The notes under the pieces: generated by a model
Databases searched by the model: none
Told to the model about the DNA's origin: nothing
Seen by the model: the letters and a program-made list of their open reading frames with translations, nothing else
Program-made: the position numbers and the translations under genes
Part shown: in pieces, positions 1 to 6,212 of the stretch
Numbering within the stretch: position 1 is the first letter of the stretch
Layout: each line of letters begins with the position of its first letter
Assembly (NCBI RefSeq): GCF_021647475.1
Contig: NZ_JAKIUR010000060.1
Location: 1-15,081 of the forward strand
DNA: 15,081 nt
From: Lutibacter sp.
Lineage (GTDB): Bacteria > Bacteroidota > Bacteroidia > Flavobacteriales > Flavobacteriaceae
Reading direction: 5' to 3'

Positions 1-133
1 TATTAGGGAGAATTACTCCTATGGAAAAATGGATGGAAGATAAACACTTAATTTTAATGAAAAATATAGCAGCATAATTAATAATCGAAATTTAAAAGAT
101 TACTCTTGTTTTATAGGGGCTAAAACAACACTA

Positions 134-655
134 ATGTCTATTCCAGGTTTTTATATTACTTTAATGGATAGAACAAAGTTTTCAACTAATGATTTTTCGC
201 TACTTTATTTAAGTATTCTTTTTACTATTTTATATGTTATCCTTGCAATTATTGGGATTAAACAAAAACCATCAAAGGAATATTTGAATAATTTTAAAAG
301 ACCTAAAATTCATCATAAAGAAATACCCAATATTGAAGATAAGTTGCTGAAATATTTTAAAAAAGAAAAACCATGGTTACATCCTGATTTAAGTATTTGG
401 GAAGTCGCCAATCATATTGGAACCAACAGAACTTATATTTCGCATATTATTAATGGAAATTTAGCTAGTAATTTTAACTCTTTTGTAAATAATTATAGAA
501 TTAGGGAAGCTAAAAAATTATTGCTTAAAAAAGGAAATATTCCTATTTCAGAAATAAGTGAATTATCGGGTTTTGGATCGGTAAATTCTTTTATTCGTAT
601 TTTTAAACAGGTTGAAAATCAAACGCCTTCAAATTTTAGAAAAAAGAATACATAA
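134..655 (+). CDS. AraC-type HTH regulator with N-terminal membrane segment, probably 5'-disrupted
   Basis: This encodes 173 residues. One hydrophobic span lies at about residues 22-43, followed by a basic linker and a C-terminal AraC/XylS double helix-turn-helix at about 85-170. The first recognition unit includes SIWEVANHIGTNRTYISHII and the second ISELSGFGSVNSFIRIFKQ. Family knowledge: flavobacterial proteins of this type are usually longer, with several membrane helices or a sensor region before the DNA-binding domain, and act as transcription regulators. The ATG at 134 has no convincing ribosome site at good spacing (AGGGG lies about 14 bases upstream), and M11 (base 164) is an alternative start. 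The same frame stays open back to base 44, where a TAA at 41-43 stops it, and it reads plausibly again upstream of that stop. I infer a nonsense-disrupted or truncated gene. The HTH domain call is firm; the intactness of the gene is doubtful. Confidence 0.75.
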   Translation: MSIPGFYITLMDRTKFSTNDFSLLYLSILFTILYVILAIIGIKQKPSKEYLNNFKRPKIHHKEIPNIEDKLLKYFKKEKPWLHPDLSIWEVANHIGTNRTYISHIINGNLASNFNSFVNNYRIREAKKLLLKKGNIPISEISELSGFGSVNSFIRIFKQVENQTPSNFRKKNT

Positions 656-688
656 TTTTACGATTTGAAACTTTTTTTTTACGATTTG
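656..688. repeat. 12-bp direct repeat with 21-bp period just after the AraC stop codon
   Basis: The 12-mer ttttacgatttg occurs at 656-667 and again at 677-688, so the two copies lie on the same face of the helix, two turns apart. It begins directly after the stop codon of the regulator. Such spacing suits a dimeric DNA-binding protein, but it could equally be a chance AT-rich duplication. The exact repeat is visible; any function is inferred. Confidence 0.4.
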
Positions 689-728
689 GAAATTGAATAC
701 CTACAAATCCTCCTACTTTTACATCATT

Positions 729-841
729 AAAAATACTAAGTTTGCGTTTTCAATTGGGAATTATTGCTATTTGCTATTTATGATGTTCCCCACACTAGAA
801 AAATTCAAAATTGCTATATAAACGGTAAGCTTAGTATTTTT
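729..841. repeat. 113-bp imperfect palindrome between convergent genes, possible bidirectional terminator
   Basis: The ends are a perfect 12-bp inverted repeat (aaaaatactaag at 729-740, cttagtattttt at 830-841). Complementarity continues imperfectly inward: tttgcgttt pairs with aacggtaag allowing a bulge, and a caattNNgaatt-like block lies on each side. The right arm runs into a T-tract (837-845), and the isochorismate synthase stop codon begins at 844. Its place between the 3' ends of the AraC gene and the leftward operon suits a terminator for both strands. The fold resembles a miniature palindromic element more than a simple hairpin, since the apical region is about 89 bp. No clear target duplication is seen. 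Confidence 0.5.
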
Positions 842-843
842 TT

Positions 844-1914
844 TTATAGAATATTTTCTATAACCATTGCTTTATTTTTAGTTTCTTTCCACTCATTTAA
901 TGCATTGCTATCTTTAGTAATTCCGCCTCCAACATAAATGTGAATCAAGTTATTTTCTAATTGCATACAGCGTAAATTTACGTATAATTCAGTTTTATTT
1001 TTAATGTTTAATTCACCTAAAAATCCCGTATAATAATTCCTGTTATAGTTTTCATTTTCTAAGATGAAATTAGTTGCAATATGTTTAGGTAAACCACAAA
1101 CTGCAGGAGTTGGATGCAAAGCGGAAATAAGCAATTTTAAAGAATTTTTAGTATTGATTACTGCCGAAATAGTTGTACAAATATGTAATAAATTTCCTGC
1201 TTTTACAGTGAAAGAATTTGAAATTTTGATAGATTTTACAAATGGTTGTAAATTATGAACTATAAAATCGCTTACAAATTGTTGTTCTTCTATTTCTTTT
1301 TGTTTCCATTTTACACTAGTCGTATTTTTATAAATTTGAGTACCAGCTAATGCCATTGTTTTAAGTTGATTACCTTCAATGGAAAGTAATTTTTCAGGAG
1401 TAGCTCCCATCCACAATCCTATTTTTGGATGAAACCAAATATAAACGAACGCATTTGGATATTTTAACAACATCTTTTTATATGAATTAAAAAGATGAAA
1501 TCCATCATCTGAAATAGTTTCTTTTCTTGATAAAACTATTTTATCTGCTTTTCCTTCTTCAATAAAATTAATTGCTTTTTGAACTAATTTTACGTGCCTT
1601 TCTTTTGAAATTTGCTCGTTTTTATTTTTTTGAATCGAATTGTTTTTAAAATCGCTAATAACAACTTCATCCGCTTTAAAATCATTTTTTTTAAAGTTAC
1701 TTTTTGCTAAAGGAAAAATCACTTTTTTACCAGCGTTAAATGGAATAAAAACAAAACCATCTTCTTCAAAGTTGTTAAGTTCAATAAGCTCATTAGTGTT
1801 TGGTAAATATGCAGATAATTTTAATTCATTTGGCTTTTTAAAAACTACAAACGGCATGTTAGTTTTATAAACTTGAACTATTTCATTTAAATATGTTTCA
1901 AAATTATTCACCAT
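844..1914 (-). CDS. menF: Isochorismate synthase (chorismate-binding enzyme), menaquinone pathway
   Basis: This 356-residue protein isomerises chorismate to isochorismate, the entry step of menaquinone (or catechol siderophore) synthesis, in the cytoplasm. The C-terminal chorismate-binding domain spans about 100-356. It contains KADKIVLSRKE (122-132), whose K125 aligns with the general base of EntC/MenF, and GATPEKLL (170-177), whose E174 aligns with the catalytic glutamate. MALAGT (187-192), NLLHICTTISA (241-251), HPTPAVCGLP (267-276), YTGFLGE (295-301) and the Mg-binding GGGITKDSNALNEWKETKNKA (329-349) follow. The N-terminal ~100 residues are less conserved, as is normal for the family. It starts 7 bp after the hydrolase stop, as the last gene of a leftward operon. 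The thioesterase upstream argues for menaquinone rather than siderophore use, and no siderophore genes are nearby. menD, a common neighbour, is absent from this window. Confidence 0.88.
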   Translation of the reverse strand: MVNNFETYLNEIVQVYKTNMPFVVFKKPNELKLSAYLPNTNELIELNNFEEDGFVFIPFNAGKKVIFPLAKSNFKKNDFKADEVVISDFKNNSIQKNKNEQISKERHVKLVQKAINFIEEGKADKIVLSRKETISDDGFHLFNSYKKMLLKYPNAFVYIWFHPKIGLWMGATPEKLLSIEGNQLKTMALAGTQIYKNTTSVKWKQKEIEEQQFVSDFIVHNLQPFVKSIKISNSFTVKAGNLLHICTTISAVINTKNSLKLLISALHPTPAVCGLPKHIATNFILENENYNRNYYTGFLGELNIKNKTELYVNLRCMQLENNLIHIYVGGGITKDSNALNEWKETKNKAMVIENIL

Positions 1915-1921
1915 TAAATAG

Positions 1922-2782
1922 TTAATTAAGTTGTTGAATTAATACTTGTTTTATTTCCTTAAAATTAGTCCAAACTAATCCGTGACCTGCATTTTTTAAA
2001 GTTACCAATTTAAATTTTTCAGGAGAAATTTGTTGCTGTAATAGCAAGGAATTTTGATAAGGAACAATCCAATCATCAGCTCCTTGAATACAAATTATGG
2101 TAGATGGATTTTCATTCCATAACTTTTCAAAATACTGTAAATCAGCTTTATGACTTAATTTTTCTTTAGAAGCTGCTTGCCAAGTTTTAGGAACTAACCA
2201 ACGTGTAATTTTCCATTTGTAAAAATTAAGTAGCCAAGGCATTTTTTCTTCACTTGAATACATTGCCGGAGCCAAAAGAATAATTTTCTTATATTTTTTT
2301 TTGCTTGCCATAGCAATGGGTCCTCCATAAGAATATCCAACTAAAATAGTTTTTTTTGGATTTAAATTTCGAGTTAAATCTTCCAACATTTCTTTTTCAA
2401 AAGCAATAGATTCCTGAACATTTCCTGTTTGATAAATTCCGTAACCAATTCTATCATAAGTAATTAGATTTGATTTTTTTCTTAAAATACTATCCAGCAT
2501 ATATTTTTTAAAATCTAATGCTGAACCTATTGAACCATGAATAAAAACTATAGTTGTTTTATTGGTATCTATTACTTTTTGAGTGGATAACACACGATAA
2601 TCAAAACTTTTAAATTCCTTTTTCTCAATAAAAACAGGAACATTATGTTTTTTAAATGTTTTAAAAATTGCTACATCTGATTTCGGATTTGAAAATCTAT
2701 AAAATTGAACGATAACAAGAATTATAACTGCTAAAATTAAAAAGCCAATTATTTTTAAAACTTGTTTTAATCGTTTTTTCAT
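1922..2782 (-). CDS. Membrane-anchored alpha/beta hydrolase
   Basis: This 286-residue protein opens with a basic stretch and a hydrophobic helix (about 11-27), which suggests a signal anchor with the catalytic domain tethered to the inner membrane. The alpha/beta-hydrolase fold follows: oxyanion motif FIHGSIGS (80-87), nucleophile elbow GYSYGG (149-154, Ser151), acid in GADDWIVP (234-241, probably Asp237) and histidine in NAGHGLVW (264-271, His267). All triad members are present, so it is probably active. The substrate is not readable from sequence. It sits 3 bp after the thioesterase gene and 7 bp before isochorismate synthase, so the three are very probably cotranscribed. That position raises the possibility of a MenH-like role (SHCHC synthase is also an alpha/beta hydrolase), but the N-terminal anchor is atypical for MenH. 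A lipase or esterase unrelated to quinone synthesis is equally possible. Confidence 0.8.
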   Translation of the reverse strand: MKKRLKQVLKIIGFLILAVIILVIVQFYRFSNPKSDVAIFKTFKKHNVPVFIEKKEFKSFDYRVLSTQKVIDTNKTTIVFIHGSIGSALDFKKYMLDSILRKKSNLITYDRIGYGIYQTGNVQESIAFEKEMLEDLTRNLNPKKTILVGYSYGGPIAMASKKKYKKIILLAPAMYSSEEKMPWLLNFYKWKITRWLVPKTWQAASKEKLSHKADLQYFEKLWNENPSTIICIQGADDWIVPYQNSLLLQQQISPEKFKLVTLKNAGHGLVWTNFKEIKQVLIQQLN

Positions 2783-2785
2783 AAA

Positions 2786-3205
2786 TTATTTTTTAGGCAA
2801 AATAATATTGGTAAGCTTTCCAATAGAAATTAAATTCCCTTTTTCATCTGTAATTTTAATTTCTATTAAATGTGTAGTTCTGCCTTTATGAATAAATGTT
2901 GCCGTAGCGGTTACCAAGCCACTTTTTACACTTTTTAAATGATTTGCAGTAAAGGAAATTCCCCTTACCATAAATTTATTAGAATCAATCGCTAACATAG
3001 AAGTTGGGCTTCCAACACTTTCCGCTAATGCCATAGATGCTCCTCCATTTAAAACTCCATCGGGTTGGTAAACTTTACTTGTTACCGGCATAGTTGCCAC
3101 TAAATAATCATCACCAAAATCTATATACTTAATATTAAGGGTTTCCATTAACGTATTTTTACATAAACTATTTAAATAGGCTAATGTTTTTTCTTTTGTG
3201 TCCAT
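2786..3205 (-). CDS. PaaI/YdiI-type hotdog thioesterase, probable DHNA-CoA thioesterase
   Basis: This 139-residue single hotdog domain has the usual length for PaaI/YdiI (MenI) acyl-CoA thioesterases. Such enzymes cleave 1,4-dihydroxy-2-naphthoyl-CoA and related aryl-CoA thioesters in the cytoplasm. The signature YQPDGVLNGGASMALAESVG (46-65) contains Gln47 and Glu62, which correspond to the substrate-binding glutamine and catalytic carboxylate of E. coli YdiI. The usual histidine of the LHGG motif is asparagine here (N53, codon AAT). A second conserved stretch is RGISFTANHLKSVKSG (81-96). It is the first gene of the leftward operon with the hydrolase and isochorismate synthase; this context is the main reason to favour a menaquinone role over a general housekeeping thioesterase. 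No exact -7 box was found upstream on this strand. Confidence 0.82.
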   Translation of the reverse strand: MDTKEKTLAYLNSLCKNTLMETLNIKYIDFGDDYLVATMPVTSKVYQPDGVLNGGASMALAESVGSPTSMLAIDSNKFMVRGISFTANHLKSVKSGLVTATATFIHKGRTTHLIEIKITDEKGNLISIGKLTNIILPKK

Positions 3206-3254
3206 AAACTTATTTGTTAAAGGGTAAAAATAATAATTTAAAAGTTTAAATAAG

Positions 3255-3262
3255 TACCTTTG
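3255..3262 (+). promoter_or_regulatory. Bacteroidetes -7 box (TAnnTTTG) for the pRiA4b ORF-3-like gene
   Basis: tacctttg is an exact match to the Bacteroidetes sigma-A -7 consensus TAnnTTTG, 22 bp before the ATG at 3285. No TTG is seen at the expected -33 spacing; the nearest TTTG (3213-3216) is too far away. The box lies in the 79-bp divergent gap shared with the thioesterase operon. Confidence 0.6.
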
Positions 3263-3284
3263 TACTAAATAAAATAAACTTAAA

Positions 3285-3794
3285 ATGGCTTACCGAATTA
3301 GAATTATTTTAGATGTTCCTTCAGATGTTATTAGAGATATTATAATTGATGAAAATAGTAATTTAGAAGCGTTTCATTTTACTATTGCCAAATCATTTGG
3401 ATTTAAAGGTCAGGAAATGGCTTCGTTTTATAAAGCTAATAATGATTGGGAAGAAGGTGAAGAAATTCCATTGTTTAATATGTCAGATGATAGCACTACT
3501 CAAACAATGCAAAACACAACACTCAAAGATGTTTTTACTAATAAAGGCGATAAACTTATTTATGTGTATGATTTTTTAGTAATGTGGACTTTTTTTGTTG
3601 AATTTATTGAAGTAGTAGATTTTGATTCAAAATTATTACCAAAAACTATTTTTCAATTTGGTAATACTCCTGAAAAGGCACCTGAAAAAGAATTTATTGC
3701 AGAAAATGATTTAAATGATTTTAACGAATTTGATGAGTTTAATGAATTTACCGAAAATTCAGATTTTGATAATATTGACGATTTAGATATCTAA
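3285..3794 (+). CDS. pRiA4b ORF-3/'IS1096 element passenger TnpR'-like protein with acidic tail
   Basis: These 169 residues begin with the family's typical N-terminal strand (YRIRIILDVPSDVIRDIII), followed by LEAFHFTIAKSFGF and the YVYDFLVMWTFFVE block (93-106). That block corresponds to the YxYDFGDxW motif of the PRiA4_ORF3 family, here with the Gly-Asp pair replaced by Leu-Val. The last ~30 residues (140-169) are almost only D, E, N and F, in a near-repetitive DFNEFDEFNEF pattern, and are likely disordered and strongly acidic. The family's biochemical function is unknown. The 'transposon passenger' name is historical: no transposase or insertion-sequence ends lie next to this gene, and in flavobacteria it behaves as a stand-alone chromosomal gene. 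It has its own -7 box and is divergent from the thioesterase operon. Confidence 0.78.
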   Translation: MAYRIRIILDVPSDVIRDIIIDENSNLEAFHFTIAKSFGFKGQEMASFYKANNDWEEGEEIPLFNMSDDSTTQTMQNTTLKDVFTNKGDKLIYVYDFLVMWTFFVEFIEVVDFDSKLLPKTIFQFGNTPEKAPEKEFIAENDLNDFNEFDEFNEFTENSDFDNIDDLDI

Positions 3795-3850
3795 AAACAT
3801 TACCCGTTGTACATTTTGACTCTCTAAACTTAATGTTACGTCGGTTCGAG

Positions 3851-4018
3851 GATTGATACCAAAATTATCTCAAGTGGCTGTAATAATATTACGAATTTTA
3901 AATATTTCTGTCATTCCTGCGTAGGCAGGAATCTATTTAACATTATCTATATTTTTAATTTTTTATAATTTGACTAAATAACTAGTTTACAATATATTAA
4001 AAACGAAGTCAATGATTG
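3851..4018. repeat. 168-bp insert within palindromic element copy 1, carrying a REP-like hairpin
   Basis: Alignment with copy 2 shows continuous homology up to 3850 and again from 4019, so 3851-4018 is extra. It begins and ends with gattg (3851-3855 and 4014-4018), a possible 5-bp target duplication. Within it, attcctgc (3913-3920), a gtag loop and gcaggaat (3925-3932) form a perfect 8-bp hairpin. I recognise this as a palindrome recurrent in intergenic DNA of Bacteroidetes and other phyla. A deletion in copy 2 is the alternative explanation, but the bounding repeat favours insertion into copy 1. Confidence 0.6.
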
Positions 4019-4026
4019 TAATTTTT

Positions 4027-4079
4027 GATAAAAAATTGTATCGAGAATAGCTTTTTGACTAAATCTCTATTCTCGATAC
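4027..4079 (-). terminator. Probable terminator for the leftward kinase-like gene, inside repeat copy 1
   Basis: Read on the minus strand, the perfect 13-bp stem (4079-4067 with 4050-4038) is followed directly by AATTTTTTATC, giving a stem plus U-tract arrangement about 75 bp past the stop codon of the leftward 355-residue gene. The stem is only moderately GC-rich. On the plus strand the same hairpin lacks a good T-run. Confidence 0.4.
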
Positions 4080-4152
4080 TAATTTTAAGCCTAAAAAGGC
4101 TAAAATTCACTCGAATTGACGAAATTTCATCAAAATGCACAACGAGTAAACA

Positions 4153-5220
4153 TCATTTATTTCTAATAATATAGGTATTCACATTTACATAATTACGAAC
4201 TACAAAATCAAAGGCTACTTTTAAAATTTCGCCCATATTTTTACATTTTTTAAATTTAACATCTTTAGTGTATTTAAATAAATCTATTTTTAATTGGTTT
4301 ACTTTTTCAGGAGTAGAAATAACATCATGCATCATACAATTTACTAAATCATTAACTCTTTCTTGTGCTCCTCTAATTCTTCTGGCTATTGCAGCTCGTT
4401 CTTCTTTTTTATACTGTTCAATAGATTCTTCTTGTAAACTTTCAGATACCATTTTAACAAACGGATAATTATCTTTAAAAAATTGAGGGAAATATACTCT
4501 TAAATTTCCTTCATAACTTTGTTGATCAAAATCCATAGCTCTAATTCTATATTCAACTTGATCAAAATCATAAGAAGCCACAATTACAAAATTATAAGCA
4601 CGCATATCGCCTAATAAACGAATCATACAGCGTTCATTAAATTTTACAAATTCTTTTGAAATCTTTTTTTTACCCTGTTCGGAAACAGTTGGCAAAATAT
4701 CTTCTATAAAATCATCACCCGGAACGCCTAAAACGTGTTCTTCAATTAAAGTATCTTTATAAATTAAAAAATTGATATTATTTGGCGATAAAATATGCTC
4801 TAATTCTAATCCATAAACCCTTGAAGCATCTGCAATTTTTACGTAGATATACGAGTAATTATCATTTAAAATATTACGTATTTTAACTCTAAATGGTTTA
4901 GAATTTCCAAAGGTGCAGTAATCAATAGCATCAATAGTTAAAAATTGTAATGAATCTTCTGTTCCGTCACCGTGCAAAATCAGATACATTTGCTTTAAGC
5001 TTAAATCAATTTCATCACGTTCATGCTCACTATAATAAACTCTTATCCAAAGGGAATCTTCTCCTTTTTTATCGTAAACTACAATTGATCCATCAAAACG
5101 AAGCAAATCTTCATAAAAAACAGGAATTTTAATATTTCTATTATATTCTGTTAAATAATCATATAGTTGATTACATATTGGATATGCAGGTTTTTTTTTA
5201 GATATTAACTTTTCTTCCAT
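4153..5220 (-). CDS. Uncharacterised conserved-looking protein with kinase-like motifs
   Basis: I do not recognise this 355-residue protein as a named family. It has no signal peptide or membrane helix. The middle carries the pattern of a protein-kinase-like or small-molecule-kinase fold. RLLGDMRAYNFVI (201-213) fits the DxxxxN catalytic and metal-binding loop (Asp205, Asn210), and RIRAMDFDQQ (225-234) fits the DFG/DFD metal-binding motif (Asp230). Upstream, YVKIADASRVYGLELEH (126-142) offers a candidate ATP lysine (K128) and helix glutamate (E139 or E141), and IEEHVLGVPGDDF (159-171) resembles a hinge region. An N-terminal domain of about 100 residues and a C-terminal helical region (about 258-355, with a charged helix at 263-290) flank this core. 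It is divergent from the ABC exporter and lies between two copies of a palindromic repeat. The kinase assignment is inference from motif spacing. Confidence 0.6.
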   Translation of the reverse strand: MEEKLISKKKPAYPICNQLYDYLTEYNRNIKIPVFYEDLLRFDGSIVVYDKKGEDSLWIRVYYSEHERDEIDLSLKQMYLILHGDGTEDSLQFLTIDAIDYCTFGNSKPFRVKIRNILNDNYSYIYVKIADASRVYGLELEHILSPNNINFLIYKDTLIEEHVLGVPGDDFIEDILPTVSEQGKKKISKEFVKFNERCMIRLLGDMRAYNFVIVASYDFDQVEYRIRAMDFDQQSYEGNLRVYFPQFFKDNYPFVKMVSESLQEESIEQYKKEERAAIARRIRGAQERVNDLVNCMMHDVISTPEKVNQLKIDLFKYTKDVKFKKCKNMGEILKVAFDFVVRNYVNVNTYIIRNK

Positions 5221-5242
5221 AATTCGTATTCACGTTCTTTTT

Positions 5243-5250
5243 CAAATTTA
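5243..5250 (-). promoter_or_regulatory. -7 box (TAnnTTTG) for the leftward kinase-like gene
   Basis: On the minus strand TAAATTTG exactly matches TAnnTTTG, 22 nt before the ATG at 5220, the same spacing as the box at 3255-3262. A TTTG lies upstream (5268-5265), but only 14 nt from the -7 box, which is short for a flavobacterial -33 element. The box lies in the divergent gap with the ABC exporter. Confidence 0.5.
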
Positions 5251-5311
5251 GTATATTGCTGTTACAAAAAACACTATTTATCGTCTTATTTTTATACTAA
5301 ACACAAAAATA

Positions 5312-6211
5312 TTGGAAACTATTTTAACCATTAGCCAACTAAACAAAAAATTTGGAAAGCTTCACGCCGTTAATAATTTATCTTTTGACATTAAAAAAGG
5401 AAATGTTTACGGCATATTAGGTCCAAATGGAAGTGGAAAATCAACTACACTTGGAATTGTATTAAACGTTGTTAATAAAACTTCAGGAAATTTTAGCTGG
5501 TTTGGAGGTAAATTATCAACACATCAAGCGTTAAAAAAAGTGGGAGCTATTATTGAGCGACCTAATTTTTATCCGTATATGACTGCAATTCAAAATCTAG
5601 AATTGGTGTGTAAAATAAAGGAAATTTCAAAAGATAATATTGATGAGAAACTTAAAATGGTTCAATTATATGAACGTAGAAATAGTAAGTTTAAAACTTT
5701 TTCATTAGGAATGAAACAGCGTTTGGCTATTGCTTCTGCATTGCTTAACAATCCTGAAATTCTAATTTTAGATGAACCAACCAACGGATTAGATCCTCAA
5801 GGAATTCATGAAATTAGAGAAATTATTAGAAATATTGCAAAAAATGGAACTACTATTTTATTGGCATCACATTTATTAGATGAAGTTGAAAAAGTATGTA
5901 CTCACGTAGTTGTTATTAGAAATGGTATAAAACTATATGCTGGAAGTGTAGATGAAATGACGGCTTCATTCGGTATTATAGAACTTAAAGCTGAAATTGA
6001 TTTAGAAAATATTCAAAAATCACTTGCTGATTTTGATGGAATTTCAACTTCTAAAATTGAAAACGAAATGGTTATTGCTACATTAAATAAAGAAATTTCA
6101 TCTGGTGAAATAAATACTTTTTTGTTCAAAAAAAATATAGTTTTAACACATTTAGTTAAAAGGAAGCCAAGTTTAGAACAACAATTTTTAACGCTAACTA
6201 ATAATAACTAA
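5312..6211 (+). CDS. ABC transporter ATP-binding protein (ABC-2 type exporter)
   Basis: This 299-residue nucleotide-binding subunit hydrolyses ATP at the inner membrane to power the permease encoded next. All motifs are intact: Walker A GPNGSGKST (37-45), Q-loop region near 80-85, signature SLGMKQR (131-137), Walker B LILDEP (151-156) with the D-loop TNGLDP, and the switch histidine in LASHLL (His187). The C-terminal ~80 residues form the extra domain common in BcrA/YxlF-like drug or lantibiotic exporters. The start is TTG at 5312 (METILTI by initiator rule): no in-frame ATG lies just upstream, and the protein aligns with the usual family N-terminus from this codon. One base separates its stop from the permease start, so the two are cotranscribed. 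The substrate is unknown. Confidence 0.9.
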   Translation: METILTISQLNKKFGKLHAVNNLSFDIKKGNVYGILGPNGSGKSTTLGIVLNVVNKTSGNFSWFGGKLSTHQALKKVGAIIERPNFYPYMTAIQNLELVCKIKEISKDNIDEKLKMVQLYERRNSKFKTFSLGMKQRLAIASALLNNPEILILDEPTNGLDPQGIHEIREIIRNIAKNGTTILLASHLLDEVEKVCTHVVVIRNGIKLYAGSVDEMTASFGIIELKAEIDLENIQKSLADFDGISTSKIENEMVIATLNKEISSGEINTFLFKKNIVLTHLVKRKPSLEQQFLTLTNNN

Positions 6212-6212
6212 T

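Larger units (their letters stand above)
3801..4148. repeat. Cloverleaf-like palindromic element, copy 1 (interrupted)
   Basis: The ends are inverted repeats of about 19 bp (3801-3819 against 4130-4148; they differ at two positions, with cores tacccgttgt and acaacgagta). A second internal arm pair (3836-3850 with 4110-4124) extends the stem. Inside are three tandem hairpins: 4020-4037 (7-bp stem, gata loop), 4038-4079 (perfect 13-bp stem) and 4083-4105 (agcct/aggct core). The element is flanked by the 5-bp direct repeat aacat (3796-3800 and 4149-4153), which looks like a target duplication; the right copy touches the stop codon of the leftward gene. Compared with copy 2 at 7081-7264 it carries a 168-bp insert. 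No transposase gene is present, so this is a non-autonomous, MITE-like or structured-RNA repeat. Confidence 0.75.

Noticed and set aside
3285..4148. Insertion sequence suggested by the 'IS1096 passenger TnpR' family name next to a repeat with inverted ends
   Set aside because: The gene lies outside the repeat ends, has its own promoter box, and no transposase or resolvase is present. The family name is historical.
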